A DNA stretch of 64,000 nucleotides from positions 1-64,000 of the forward strand of contig JAKSLY010000004.1 in NCBI GenBank assembly GCA_024400955.1, in the 5' to 3' direction. The notes beneath the pieces are model-generated. The model had not been told where the DNA came from and made no database searches. It worked only from the letters and a program-made list of their open reading frames with translations. Source of the DNA: Treponema sp. GTDB taxonomy: Bacteria > Spirochaetota > Spirochaetia > Treponematales > Treponemataceae. This document shows positions 33,287 through 41,997 of this stretch, piece by piece. The position numbers and the translations under genes were made by a program. The stretch's first letter is position 1. The number at the start of each line of letters is the position of its first letter.

Positions 33287-34354
33287 ATGAAGAAATCTTT
33301 GTTTTTGACTTTTGCTGCAATGATTTTGGCAGGTTCAATTGCAACTGCAAAGGAATCAACACTTATTGATTTTACTTTGCTTTCAGCTGACACTTGCGCA
33401 GACGAAGACGGAAACCCAACACAGAACAGCAGAACTGTTATGGATTACTCTGTTGCAGCAGGTGCTTCATTCACAAGTGATCAGAAGACACTTATGAAGA
33501 CATCTTTGGCTCTTCCTGAATGGGAAGTTGTTCTCAATGCTTCTGCACAGAATGCTGTTTCAGTTGCAACATCACAGATTGTTGCTGCTCCAGTAAAAGA
33601 ATCAGCTGATGTTCCATTTGCTGGTAAGGAAGTTATGGGATGCCGCGTTCTTTTCCCAACTTGGGCAAACAACGCAAACTGCAAGATCGTTCCTGCATTC
33701 GATATCCCAGCTTACGAACCACTTTCAGATGCAAATGAAAACGGTGAACGCCAGGAACCAACAGACGAACAGAAGGGAAAGTACCTCTTCGATGATGGTT
33801 ACGGTGTAGTAAGAAACGTTGGAACACTCAAGTCAATTGCTGTTACAACAATGGGTATGAACTTCCCACACCAGCTCTATGTTCTTCTTAAGGACAATGA
33901 CGGTGTAGAACGCCGCTACCTTATGGGCGACCTCTACTTCGATGGTTGGAAGACTCTCATTTGGAACAACCCAGACTATATTTCTGAAGTTCGCACACGC
34001 GAAATCAGAGTTTACCCAATCTACCCACGCGGAATGCCACTCGTTAAGTTTGCTGGTTTCCAGGTAACACGCGATGCTTCACACGTTGGTGCTGACTTCA
34101 TCGGTTACTTCAAGGACGTAAAGATCATTTACGACCTCGCAGTTCTTTCATCAGACCGCGATATCGATGACGAAGACCTCTGGGGAATCATCACAAAGAA
34201 GGAAAAGGATCGCCAGAACGGTGAAATGGCTCGCTTTGGTAACAAGCAGGTTAACCGCTACATCGAAAAGTCTAAGATGGCTACAGAAGAAACATTCTCT
34301 TCTTCTCTTAGCGAAGGATCTGATTCTAACGCTCAGCAGTCTGAAGCTGAATAA
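33287..34354 (+). CDS. flaA: Flagellar filament outer layer (sheath) protein FlaA
   Basis: 355 residues. Signal peptide MKKSLFLTFAAMILAGSIATA, then the spirochaetal FlaA body: GKEVMGCRVLFPTW, VRNVGTLKSIAVTTMGMNFPHQLYVLLKDNDG, YLMGDLYFDGWKTLIWNNPDYI, REIRVYPIYPRGMPLVKFAGFQVTRDASH and FIGYFKDVKIIYD. It coats the periplasmic flagellar filament. A strong ribosome site (AAGGAG), own promoter and own terminator. Its codon choice (ACA, GCA, AAC, CGC) differs from its neighbours, as expected for a very highly expressed gene. It follows the amidase/GerMN pair and the modification cluster. Confidence 0.95.
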   Translation: MKKSLFLTFAAMILAGSIATAKESTLIDFTLLSADTCADEDGNPTQNSRTVMDYSVAAGASFTSDQKTLMKTSLALPEWEVVLNASAQNAVSVATSQIVAAPVKESADVPFAGKEVMGCRVLFPTWANNANCKIVPAFDIPAYEPLSDANENGERQEPTDEQKGKYLFDDGYGVVRNVGTLKSIAVTTMGMNFPHQLYVLLKDNDGVERRYLMGDLYFDGWKTLIWNNPDYISEVRTREIRVYPIYPRGMPLVKFAGFQVTRDASHVGADFIGYFKDVKIIYDLAVLSSDRDIDDEDLWGIITKKEKDRQNGEMARFGNKQVNRYIEKSKMATEETFSSSLSEGSDSNAQQSEAE

Positions 34355-34373
34355 TTCGGTGTAAACTGAGTAT

Positions 34374-34408
34374 AAAGGCCGCCCTAATTAAGGCGGTCTT
34401 TTTTTTTA
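34374..34408 (+). terminator. flaA terminator
   Basis: A GC-rich stem (AAGGCCGCC with GGCGGTCTT, wobble pairs included) around AATTA, followed by a long T run. Confidence 0.88.
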
Positions 34409-34432
34409 ACCATACCGGTAGTGGGTAATCCT

Positions 34433-34460
34433 TTGACAGACTTATGGCTGTAAGTATATC
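34433..34460 (+). promoter_or_regulatory. Possible murI promoter
   Basis: TTGACA (34433-34438), 16-bp spacer, TATATC (34455-34460). The ATG of murI at 34504 has no Shine-Dalgarno sequence, so the leader would be about 37 nt of A/T-rich RNA. Confidence 0.45.
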
Positions 34461-34503
34461 CACAACCATGCTTGCCTTATAAAATTTATTTGATTTAATA
34501 AAA

Positions 34504-35331
34504 ATGAAGAATCTTGTTGATTTTGCTTTTCTTGACAGTGGAACTGGTGGCATACCGTACATGCTCCTGCTTAAGGAAAAATCTCCTCGCAGTCGTTGTG
34601 TTTATCTTGGGGATACGGTTCATTTTCCTTATGGGGAAAAGGATTTTAATGAAATTGTAAGATGTGCTTCCAATGCCATAAATCTTATTATTGATCGATG
34701 GAATCCCAGGGTTATTGTTATTGCATGCAATACCATTTCTGTTACGGCCCTTGATTCCTTGAGAAAGCTTCATCCTTCATTGCCAATAGTGGGAACTGTT
34801 CCAGCCATCAAGCTTGCTGCAAAAATTTCAGAAAACAAGAGAATAGGGTTCCTTGCAACAAATGCTTCCGTAAATCATCCTTATTCTGAAAATTTAATCA
34901 GGGAATTTGCAAGTGACTGTCAGGTATTCAAGCGTGGTGATCCTGACTTAATTGAATTCATAGAACATAAGCTTTTTACAGCCACCCGGGAAGAAAAAAT
35001 CGCGGCCGTAATGCCTGCAGTTGAATACTTTAATTCACTTGGGTGCGATACCATAATTCTTGGATGCACCCATTTTACCCACATGTTTCGTGAAATTGAA
35101 GAGGCTTTTGCTTCAAAAAGCTGGAGGAAGGTTTTTGTCGTTGACAGCCGTGACGGTGTTTCAAACCATGCCCTTGATGTTATAAAGGAATGTACTGGTG
35201 TTGTTGAAGATTCAGATTTTGCCGACGACATGAAATTTTATGTTACCAGCTTAAAGGGTGAAGACGAAAAAAGGGAATATGAAACACTTTGCAGTAAATT
35301 CCACATTCCCTTTGGAGGCTGCATAGGCTGA
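34504..35331 (+). CDS. murI: Glutamate racemase
   Basis: 275 residues. FLDSGTGGIPYMLLL, YLGDTVHFPYGEK, IVIACNTISVTAL with catalytic Cys75, and IILGCTHFTHM with catalytic Cys188 are all canonical. It makes D-glutamate for peptidoglycan. It is preceded by AT-rich sequence rather than a ribosome site. It stands alone between flaA and the response regulator. Confidence 0.93.
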   Translation: MKNLVDFAFLDSGTGGIPYMLLLKEKSPRSRCVYLGDTVHFPYGEKDFNEIVRCASNAINLIIDRWNPRVIVIACNTISVTALDSLRKLHPSLPIVGTVPAIKLAAKISENKRIGFLATNASVNHPYSENLIREFASDCQVFKRGDPDLIEFIEHKLFTATREEKIAAVMPAVEYFNSLGCDTIILGCTHFTHMFREIEEAFASKSWRKVFVVDSRDGVSNHALDVIKECTGVVEDSDFADDMKFYVTSLKGEDEKREYETLCSKFHIPFGGCIG

Positions 35332-35371
35332 TTGTATTTCCTTCCACAAGTTTTGTAAATTGGGTTGCATT

Positions 35372-35440
35372 CACAAAATTCTTTCGGTATAACGCACAAA
35401 ATTCTTTCGGTGTAACGCACGGAAATTTTTCGGTACTAAC
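35372..35440. repeat. Three tandem 23-bp repeats upstream of the response regulator
   Basis: Copies at 35372-35394, 35395-35417 and 35418-35440. The first two differ at one base (CACAAAATTCTTTCGGT then ATAACG or GTAACG); the third is more diverged but keeps CAC, TTTCGGT and TAAC. They end a few bases before the -35 position of the promoter at 35469, so they are likely protein-binding sites, possibly for the regulator itself. Confidence 0.8.
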
Positions 35441-35465
35441 CCAGTTTTATGCTGCTGCATAAGTG

Positions 35466-35474
35466 TGCTATAAT
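35466..35474 (+). promoter_or_regulatory. Extended -10 promoter of the response regulator gene
   Basis: TG-C-TATAAT: a perfect TATAAT (35469-35474) with an upstream TG, ending exactly 6 bp before the ATG at 35481. There is no ribosome site, so the mRNA should be leaderless. The -35 region (TTTATG) is weak, as usual with an extended -10. Confidence 0.65.
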
Positions 35475-35480
35475 TTGGGC

Positions 35481-36083
35481 ATGAATCTGATATTACTTGA
35501 TGACCATGAGGCAATTCTTAACGGTCTTGATTTTTTCTTTGAAAAGAACGGAATTAAGGTTATTGGCAAATTCACTAAAGGTGAAGATCTTATTGCTTTT
35601 GTTGATGAAAACAAACCTGACCCAAGTCCTGTGGTTATCTGTGACCTTCAGCTCGATAATGGATTTTCCTTTGAGACCATTGAAAAGCTTAAGGAGCGAA
35701 AATGCAAGGTTGTTGTTTATTCCATGTTTAAAACCGTAAACATCATTTTCCGTGCCTTTAGATGCGGAGCTTGCGGATTTGTCTTTAAAAATCAGGAAAT
35801 AAAGGATCTTTTTGACGTAATCAATCTTGTCAATTCAGGTAAGACTTACATTCCTCCAGAGGTTCTCAGCGACTACATTAGCGGTACTACTGTCTATTCC
35901 GTACTTACACCAAAGGAACAGGAAATTCTTGACTACATGATTGATAACAAGAACAACAATGAAATTGCCCTTGCCATGAATGTAACTACAAGGACAATTG
36001 AGAATGCCTTTTCAAGAATTTATGACAAGACGGGTGTTACGGGCAAAAAGGAACTTCGCAGGAAAATCGGGCTTCCAGATTGA
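35481..36083 (+). CDS. NarL/LuxR-type response regulator
   Basis: About 200 residues. Receiver domain: LLDDHEAIL acidic pair, phospho-acceptor Asp55 in VVICDLQLDNG, and VVYSMF..KTVNIIFRAFRCGACGFVFKNQEI. DNA-binding domain: LTPKEQEILDYMIDNKNNNEIALAMNVTTRTIENAFSRIYDKTGV. The ATG at 35481 is chosen from the -10 element 6 bp upstream; an upstream frame extension adds only MCYNLG. The gene faces the histidine kinase gene at 36114, which is its likely partner. Confidence 0.88.
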   Translation: MNLILLDDHEAILNGLDFFFEKNGIKVIGKFTKGEDLIAFVDENKPDPSPVVICDLQLDNGFSFETIEKLKERKCKVVVYSMFKTVNIIFRAFRCGACGFVFKNQEIKDLFDVINLVNSGKTYIPPEVLSDYISGTTVYSVLTPKEQEILDYMIDNKNNNEIALAMNVTTRTIENAFSRIYDKTGVTGKKELRRKIGLPD

Positions 36084-36113
36084 ATCTTTGCTTTTTGCCT
36101 GGAATTGAAAGGT

Positions 36114-37184
36114 TCAGAAGGTTATCTTTATAGTACAGCCGTCATCCGGCTCAGAAAAGACTTCTGCCTTTCCACCAAGAATCTTTGCACGCTGGAAAAT
36201 TCCGCCAAGGCCAAAATGCTTTCCTGACTGAAGTTTTGACAGATTCCCTGTTATTTTGCTGGAATCAAAGCCAACTCCGTCATCGCTGATGAAAAAGGCT
36301 ATTCCGTGGGAATCATTTTTCCTGAAGTTTACGGTGGCAGTTTCTGCATGAGAGTGTTTCTGCGTATTTGTAAGGGCTTCGGAAATGATCCTGAAAATGT
36401 TCAGCTTTGTGTTTTCATCCGTTCCTTCAAAGAGGTTTTCTCCGTCAATGAAGAACTTGCATGTGATTCCGCTGTTTATTTCAAAGTTGTGGCAAAGTTC
36501 GGCAAGTGCGATTTCAAAATCCTTGTCATCCATGAAGGTTGGAGGGTTTAGGTTGTAGCAAACATTCCTGATTTCCTTAATGGATTCCCTTATCTGCTTT
36601 GAAAGGTCATCAATGTCCTGTTTCCTGCTTGTATCCATGCTCTCCACCTGTAGGGACACGCCAAGAAGTTCCTGGGCAACGATGTCATGGAGTTCACGTG
36701 CTATGCGCATTCTTTCTTCATCAATACTTTTGTAAACTTCCGTAATAAGCCTTTTGGATTCCCTTGTCTGAATTTCCTTTGTAATGTAAATAATTATTAT
36801 GAGCAGGGCAGTGAAGAAAAATGCCGAGAATGCAATGATGAAAAAGTTGGTGTTTTTCTGGGCAGAATTCTGGATGGAGATAAGCTCAAAGGAATAATGC
36901 TTTATGCCCCGGGAAATGGAAATGACGTTGTGTTCGTCAATTCCGTTTTTGATTTCCCTGAGGCTATCGTTAAGGACAGGGTGCTGGTTCTTGATAACAT
37001 TATAGATTTTCGAGTCATAAAGCTGTACAAGGTTTTGTTCAAGTTCCCTAGATGCTTCTTCAAAACTGCTGCCTTCCTCAATCTTTTCCATCATAAGAAA
37101 GTATGAATCAAGGACCTCGGTAAACTGGGCAAATGCCAGTGAGGAGGCGATTGCAAGAAAGGCAATGAGAAATATTTTCTTCAT
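36114..37184 (-). CDS. NarX-type sensor histidine kinase (HisKA_3)
   Basis: 356 residues. N-terminal signal-like helix (MKKIFLIAFLAIASSLAFAQ), a periplasmic all-helical sensor of about 95 residues, a second transmembrane helix (FFIIAFSAFFFTALLIIIIYI), then a HisKA_3 dimerisation domain (EERMRIARELHDIVAQELLGV, His166) and HATPase_c (IFRIISEALTNTQKHSHA, FFISDDGVGFDSSK, GLGGIFQRAKILGG). It should phosphorylate the response regulator encoded convergently at 35481. Its ATG directly follows the stop of the membrane gene at 37185, so the two are one operon and perhaps one sensory complex. Confidence 0.9.
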   Translation of the reverse strand: MKKIFLIAFLAIASSLAFAQFTEVLDSYFLMMEKIEEGSSFEEASRELEQNLVQLYDSKIYNVIKNQHPVLNDSLREIKNGIDEHNVISISRGIKHYSFELISIQNSAQKNTNFFIIAFSAFFFTALLIIIIYITKEIQTRESKRLITEVYKSIDEERMRIARELHDIVAQELLGVSLQVESMDTSRKQDIDDLSKQIRESIKEIRNVCYNLNPPTFMDDKDFEIALAELCHNFEINSGITCKFFIDGENLFEGTDENTKLNIFRIISEALTNTQKHSHAETATVNFRKNDSHGIAFFISDDGVGFDSSKITGNLSKLQSGKHFGLGGIFQRAKILGGKAEVFSEPDDGCTIKITF

Positions 37185-37769
37185 TTATCTTGGAAGCCTG
37201 TTAAAGAATCTTGCGATGAAGAATCCACCGAATACTGCCACTGTTTTGTCAACGATACTTACAGGAATCCTTGAGATAATTGAAGACCACAGCAGGGGAA
37301 TCTTGTTCATTATGAGGGAAAATGTAAAAAGGTTATTTGCCTGGTCTTCTACAAAATCGTCCCTTGTTGCATAGAATGCATCGTAAATGATTCCACCTTC
37401 TGCACTGATGATGATGATAAGCAGCACTGCAAGAAGAAGTAGCCTTAAAAGTGAAAACTCCTTTTCCTTCCTTGCAAAAAGCCAGGAAATTACGGCTACC
37501 ATTACAGAGCAAAGTCCAAACCAGCTTGGAACAAGGCTTCCGTATTTTATTATGACTTCTGCCATGTGATAGGTTACGGCACAGATCAATCCACATGGTA
37601 GGGAAAGGAAACCAGCTGCAACAGTAAAGATCGTGTCCATGTAAAATGGAATCTTGATGATTTCTACGGCAATGCTGTTAACAAAAAGGTTGAATAGTCC
37701 AAATGTAAGACCCAGGAAAACCTGCATGGATAATGGAATTTTTTTGAAAGAATAGTTAAGTGTGTTCAT
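37185..37769 (-). CDS. ECF-transporter-S-component-like membrane protein
   Basis: 194 residues, five or six transmembrane helices. The pattern (VFLGLTFGLFNLFVNSIAVEI, MDTIFTVAAGFLSLPCGLICAVTYHMAEVI, a cytoplasmic loop, LLRLLLLAVLLIIIISAEGGIIYDAFY, VDKTVAVFGGFFIARFF) is like the S components of ECF transporters or related integral sensors. No ECF A or T subunits are near. Being directly ahead of the kinase gene it may serve as its ligand-sensing membrane partner; that is inference. Confidence 0.6.
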   Translation of the reverse strand: MNTLNYSFKKIPLSMQVFLGLTFGLFNLFVNSIAVEIIKIPFYMDTIFTVAAGFLSLPCGLICAVTYHMAEVIIKYGSLVPSWFGLCSVMVAVISWLFARKEKEFSLLRLLLLAVLLIIIISAEGGIIYDAFYATRDDFVEDQANNLFTFSLIMNKIPLLWSSIISRIPVSIVDKTVAVFGGFFIARFFNRLPR

Positions 37770-37795
37770 GTCGTGTATTATACCACAAATTTTGC

Positions 37796-37830
37796 AAAAA
37801 AAAAGACACGGATCAAAATCCGTGCCTCTT
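37796..37830 (-). terminator. Terminator of icd
   Basis: On the minus strand CACGGAT and ATCCGTG pair around a 4-nt loop, followed by nine T. Confidence 0.88.
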
Positions 37831-37864
37831 TATTGGTTAATGCTTTTTACAGTTTAGCAGTTGC

Positions 37865-39061
37865 TTACAGCTTAGCTGCGATTGCATCTATATATTCCCA
37901 AGAGTTAACTACATTCTTTGCAGGAGGATTTGCAAGACGTGCAAGGTCGCCTGTCATTGTTCCTTCCTCGATAACGTCCAGGGTTGCCTTTTCAAGTTTC
38001 TTTGCAAATTCAACGAGCTCTGGTGTTCCGTCAAGCTCACCGCGCTTTGCAAGGGCACCTGTCCATGCGAAGATTGTTGCCACTGGGTTTGTAGAAGTCT
38101 TTTCTCCCTTAAGGTAGCGGTAGTAGTGCTTCTGTACTGTTCCGTGGCTTGCTTCGTATTCAAAGTTTCCGTCTGGGCTTACAAGAACAGATGTCATCAT
38201 TGCAAGGCTTCCGCATGCAGATGCAATCATGTCGCTCATAACGTCACCGTCGTAGTTCTTGCATGCCCAAAGGATTCCACCTTCGTGCTTCATGATGCGG
38301 GCAACACAGTCGTCGATGAGAGTGTAGAAATATTCAAGACCTGCAGCTTCAAACTTTGCCTTGAATTCCTCGTCGAAAATCTTCTGGAAAATTGCCTTGA
38401 AGTTACCGTCGTAAGTCTTAGAGATTGTATCCTTTGTTCCGAGCCATACGCTGATCTTCTGGTCCAATGCGTAGTTGAAGCAGCAGCGTGCAAAGCTTTC
38501 AATTGACTTGTCCATGTTGTGGATTCCCTGGAGGATTCCAGGTCCCTTCATCATCTGGATTGTCTTGCGGATTTCTGTTCCGTCTTCACCAGTAAAGACA
38601 AGTTCAGCCTTACCGGCTCCTGGTACCTTGATTTCGCAGTTCTTGTAAACATCACCGTATGCATGGCGGCCGAGAACGATAGGCTTCTTCCAGCTTGTAA
38701 CGCAGCACTGGATGTTGTTTACGAAAATCGGTGCGCGGAAAACTGTACCGTCGAGTTCCTCGCGGATTATACCATTTGGAGAACGTGTAAGCTGCTTGAG
38801 GTTGTATTCCTTTACGCGGGCTTCGTTTGATGTGATTGTTGCACACTTTACGCCAACGTGAAGTCTCTTGATTGCTTCTGCAGCAGCATAAGTAATCTTG
38901 TCGTCGCTGTCGTCGCGGCTCTTGAGACCAAGGTCGTAGTATTCCGTCTTAAGGTCAATGAATGGTTCAAGAAGTTTTTCCTTGATAACTGCCCAAAGAA
39001 CGCGTGTCATTTCATCGCCGTCAAGTTCAGCGATTGCATTTTTCATCTGAATTTTAGCCAT
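37865..39061 (-). CDS. icd: NADP-dependent isocitrate dehydrogenase (eukaryotic-like type)
   Basis: 398 residues of the homodimeric subfamily [94 protein letters not shown] (catalytic Tyr/Lys region), [18 protein letters not shown] and [17 protein letters not shown]. It makes 2-oxoglutarate and NADPH; a full citrate cycle is not implied. AAAGGAG precedes the ATG. Codon use is of the highly expressed type. tRNA-Pro lies 39 bp upstream on the same strand, so processing from a joint transcript is possible. Confidence 0.95.
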   Translation of the reverse strand: MAKIQMKNAIAELDGDEMTRVLWAVIKEKLLEPFIDLKTEYYDLGLKSRDDSDDKITYAAAEAIKRLHVGVKCATITSNEARVKEYNLKQLTRSPNGIIREELDGTVFRAPIFVNNIQCCVTSWKKPIVLGRHAYGDVYKNCEIKVPGAGKAELVFTGEDGTEIRKTIQMMKGPGILQGIHNMDKSIESFARCCFNYALDQKISVWLGTKDTISKTYDGNFKAIFQKIFDEEFKAKFEAAGLEYFYTLIDDCVARIMKHEGGILWACKNYDGDVMSDMIASACGSLAMMTSVLVSPDGNFEYEASHGTVQKHYYRYLKGEKTSTNPVATIFAWTGALAKRGELDGTPELVEFAKKLEKATLDVIEEGTMTGDLARLANPPAKNVVNSWEYIDAIAAKL

Positions 39062-39100
39062 CTGATTCTCCTTTATAAAAGGTTTATTTTACATTGGATA

Positions 39101-39174
39101 TCGGGTAGACGGAATTCGAATCCGTGACCTCGTGCCCCCCAGACACGCACGCTAACCAGCTGCGCCACTACCCG
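39101..39174 (-). tRNA. tRNA-Pro (anticodon GGG)
   Basis: 74 nt. Acceptor CGGGTAG (39168-39174) pairs with CTACCCG (39102-39108), discriminator A39101, anticodon stem CGTGT/GCACG with loop CTGGGGG, anticodon GGG at 39138-39140, T arm ACGGATTCGAATTCCGT. CCA is not encoded. A TATAAA element about 20 bp upstream, with TTGATT further out, is a possible promoter. Confidence 0.93.
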
Positions 39175-39227
39175 TAAATACGTTGGATAGTTTATAGAAA
39201 ATGGCGGTAAAAATCAATGTATAATTC

Positions 39228-39275
39228 GGAAAACCTTTAGGGGTTATCCCTAGTGATTTGTAAATGAGGTTTTCC
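39228..39275. other. Nested inverted repeats between map and tRNA-Pro
   Basis: GGAAAACCT (39228-39236) and AGGTTTTCC (39267-39275) form a 9-bp perfect outer inverted repeat, with an AGGGG-TTAT-CCCT hairpin inside. It lies just after the map stop on the minus strand. No T tract follows, so it is not a standard terminator. Confidence 0.45.
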
Positions 39276-39295
39276 CGTTAGCGATGGAAGCCCGG

Positions 39296-40075
39296 TTACT
39301 TGAGGCAGCTGTTTCCGTTGTAGTCAAGGTCTGTAAGGACTTCAGTGTGGTCTTCGAAAACTGCAACAGTGTGTTCCTCGTGGCAGCTCCAGCTTCCGTC
39401 GGCGGTAACAACTGTCCAGTCGCTTCCTTCCTCAATGTCAACGTCTGCTGTTCCCTCGTTAATCATCGGTTCAATGGCAAGCACCATTCCTGCCTGGATG
39501 CGTGGGTTTGCACCTTTTTCCGGCACGTTTGGAATGCTTGGGTCTTCATGGACTCCGATTCCAACTCCGTGTCCGCAGTATTCGTAAACTACGCCGTAAT
39601 TGTTCTGCTTGTATGCAATGTCGTAAACTGCATTGGAGATGTCGGAAATTCTGTTTCCCTTTTTGCATGCCTCGATTCCTGCTGCAAGGCATTCTGCAGT
39701 GACACGGCAGAGCTTTTTGTGGGAAGGCTTTACGTCTCCAACAAGAACGGTGTGGGTGCTGTCCGAAATGAATCCGTTAAGGTTAAGGCCAATGTCAAGG
39801 GAAACTATGTCTCCATCCTTGATTATCTTCTTTTTTGAAGGAACGCCATGGATGACCTGGTTGTTAATGCTTATGCAAGCACAGCCCGGAAAATTCTCGA
39901 TGTACCATGCAGGTGTTGCCCCGTACTTTCTTGCAAACTGCACGCACCAGTTGTCTATTTCCTTTGTGCTTATTCCAGGCTTTACCTTTGGAATTATTTC
40001 ATTGAAAAGATCTGCAAGCAGGTGGCAGCTTTTTCTGATTCCGTCAATCTGTGATTCATTCTTAAGCATTATCAT
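39296..40075 (-). CDS. map: Type I methionine aminopeptidase
   Basis: 259 residues. Metal ligands in VSLDIGLNLNGFISDSTHTV, YCGHGVGIGVHEDP, LAIEPMINEG and HEEHTVAV are all in place. It removes N-terminal Met from new proteins. The first ATG overlaps the stop of the J-domain gene (ATGA), and an internal ATG two codons on is an alternative. It carries a small C-terminal extension (YNGNSCLK). Confidence 0.95.
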   Translation of the reverse strand: MIMLKNESQIDGIRKSCHLLADLFNEIIPKVKPGISTKEIDNWCVQFARKYGATPAWYIENFPGCACISINNQVIHGVPSKKKIIKDGDIVSLDIGLNLNGFISDSTHTVLVGDVKPSHKKLCRVTAECLAAGIEACKKGNRISDISNAVYDIAYKQNNYGVVYEYCGHGVGIGVHEDPSIPNVPEKGANPRIQAGMVLAIEPMINEGTADVDIEEGSDWTVVTADGSWSCHEEHTVAVFEDHTEVLTDLDYNGNSCLK

Positions 40076-40836
40076 TTTTTTGACCTCTCAATATTTTTTG
40101 CTTCTTCCATGCAAATGCGGGCTGTTTCCATGTCCCCCATCTTTTTATATGCTTCCGACATCCTGTTTAGAAAATAAATGTCGTCATCGCGTCCAAGGCG
40201 CATTTCCAGTGCACGTTCCCATGCGTCGATGGCAAGTTCTTCACCATAGGCATTTTCAATGTTGTTGCGGAGAATGTGGCGTGCAAGGCTCAATACTTCC
40301 GGGAAAAACAGCCTGAAGTAGCTGTAAGAATATTCCATCTTGATGATCTGTTCAAGGAGTATCACTGCATCATAGTATTCCTGCCGCAGCACCAGTTCTT
40401 CCGAAAGAATGAATCCAAAGTCCATGAAGTCTTCCCGGGTGAACCATCTTGCAAGGCGGAATCCAGGGCGTTCCATGTTCATGCGCTTGAATTCCTTGAC
40501 GGCGTTATCTTCATTGTTGCGAAGGAGGTCGAATATGATCAGTTTTGCGCGGCTCTCATCATCGGTGCGTTCAAGGAGCCACTGCCTGTAGTTGAAGGAC
40601 TGGGCCGATGCCTTTTTCTGCTGCTGGGTGTTGTGGAATTTATAGGATTCGTCAAAAAGTTCCCTGGACTTAAGGTCTGACAGGGTGTCGTATGCCTGCT
40701 TAAGCTCGATGAATGCATCGGAACTCTGGCCTGTAATGTCCGGATGGAGGAGCTTTGCTTTTTTCCTGTAGGCATGACGGATTTCTGCAGTGGTGGCATT
40801 TCTTGATACGCCAAGGATCTTGTAACAGTCTTTCAT
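40072..40836 (-). CDS. J-domain (DnaJ-like) protein
   Basis: 254 residues. A canonical J domain at the N-terminus (CYKILGVSRNATTAEIRHAYRK, HPD at 31-33, FIELKQAYDTLSD) is followed by about 170 residues without the Gly-rich or zinc regions of DnaJ. That C-terminal part is helical and TPR-like (YDAVILLEQIIKMEYSY, AIDAWERALEMRLG, MSEAYKKMGDMETARICMEEA). It should recruit DnaK to a specific client. Coupled to map by a 4-bp overlap. Confidence 0.82.
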   Translation of the reverse strand: MKDCYKILGVSRNATTAEIRHAYRKKAKLLHPDITGQSSDAFIELKQAYDTLSDLKSRELFDESYKFHNTQQQKKASAQSFNYRQWLLERTDDESRAKLIIFDLLRNNEDNAVKEFKRMNMERPGFRLARWFTREDFMDFGFILSEELVLRQEYYDAVILLEQIIKMEYSYSYFRLFFPEVLSLARHILRNNIENAYGEELAIDAWERALEMRLGRDDDIYFLNRMSEAYKKMGDMETARICMEEAKNIERSKK

Positions 40837-40866
40837 CTTGATTTCTTCAATATATTAGTGGTTTTA

Positions 40867-41991
40867 CTAAAGAATGAAAATACGGCTGTCTGTAAGTATT
40901 TCGTTTCCGCTTTCGGTAATGAGAACATCGTTTTCCAGACGGACTCCACCCAGTTCCTTGTCGTAAAGGCCTGGTTCAAGGGTGACGATGTTTCCGCTCT
41001 GGAATACCTTGTCTCCTGCAGAACGCTTGCTTACAAATGGGCCTTCGTGTATTTCAAGACCGGTTCCGTGCCCAAGGCCGTGGGGCATGGTTCTTCCAGC
41101 GGCTGCAAAGATTTCATCTGCCCTGGCAACTGCATCGGAAATTTTCTTTCCCGGCATGTAAAGCTTTTTGCATTCATCGGCTGCAGTCTGGACAAGATCC
41201 AGAAGCTTTTGCTGCTCCCGTGAAGGATTTTTTGCAACGGTAATTGTACAGTCACTGGCGTATCCTTCCCAGCAGACTCCATAGTCCAGGATGGAAAGGC
41301 CCTGGCTTGCCCAAAGTCCTCCCGTGTAACCTGGAAAGGCGTGGATTGCAAAACTTCTGGCAGGACCTGCGGCCAGGGTGTCAAAGCTTGTTTTTTCTGC
41401 GCCTTTTTCGCGGAGGTATCGTTCAATAAAAAGGGCTATGTCCATTTCTGTGGTGAACTTTCCGGTCTTTACGGAATCGATGATGGCAATGGTCATTTCA
41501 TCAGTTATGGCACATGCCTTCTTTGTGCACTGGATTTCATATTCGTCCTTAACGGCACGCATGTTCCTTACAAAGTCGTGGACGCTGTCGCCTTTAAGTT
41601 CAACGTTCCATCCTTCCAGTTCCTTCCTGTACTTCATGTACTGGCAGTATTGGGTTTCCTCACAGAATGCAATGGTAAGGTTTGACTGCGGATAGGAAGA
41701 CTTTAAAAGTTCAACAAGGGCCTTTGCATAATTCCTTTCATATTTTGAAGAAGGAATTACCTGTTCTGCATGGGCGCGTTCCCTTGCAAGGTTTTCGTCC
41801 CATGGAATCAGTACGCTGTTTCCATCGTCTGTAAGAAGGAGGAGGGCATCTGTGGGATGGCCGGTCAGGTATCTTAGGGCTGGTTCCCGGCGATCCTCGC
41901 TGTCTTCAAAAACTGCAGCATTGATGCCATGTTCCTTCATGTATGCATATACCCTGTTGCGGCGGTTTTTATAAAGCTGTTCAAAATCCAT
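40867..41991 (-). CDS. M24-family Xaa-Pro peptidase
   Basis: About 374 residues: creatinase-like N-terminal domain (FEQLYKNRRNRVYAYMKEHGINAAVF) and a pita-bread catalytic domain with ligands in SILDYGVCWEGYASDCTITV, GLGHGTGLEIHEGPF, VTLEPGLYDKELGGVRLENDV. An aminopeptidase P or prolidase-type enzyme. The start could be the ATG at 41991 or a TTG two codons earlier, which has better spacing from GGGAG. It follows murJ directly on the same strand. Confidence 0.88.
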   Translation of the reverse strand: MDFEQLYKNRRNRVYAYMKEHGINAAVFEDSEDRREPALRYLTGHPTDALLLLTDDGNSVLIPWDENLARERAHAEQVIPSSKYERNYAKALVELLKSSYPQSNLTIAFCEETQYCQYMKYRKELEGWNVELKGDSVHDFVRNMRAVKDEYEIQCTKKACAITDEMTIAIIDSVKTGKFTTEMDIALFIERYLREKGAEKTSFDTLAAGPARSFAIHAFPGYTGGLWASQGLSILDYGVCWEGYASDCTITVAKNPSREQQKLLDLVQTAADECKKLYMPGKKISDAVARADEIFAAAGRTMPHGLGHGTGLEIHEGPFVSKRSAGDKVFQSGNIVTLEPGLYDKELGGVRLENDVLITESGNEILTDSRIFIL

Positions 41992-41997
41992 TTTCAA

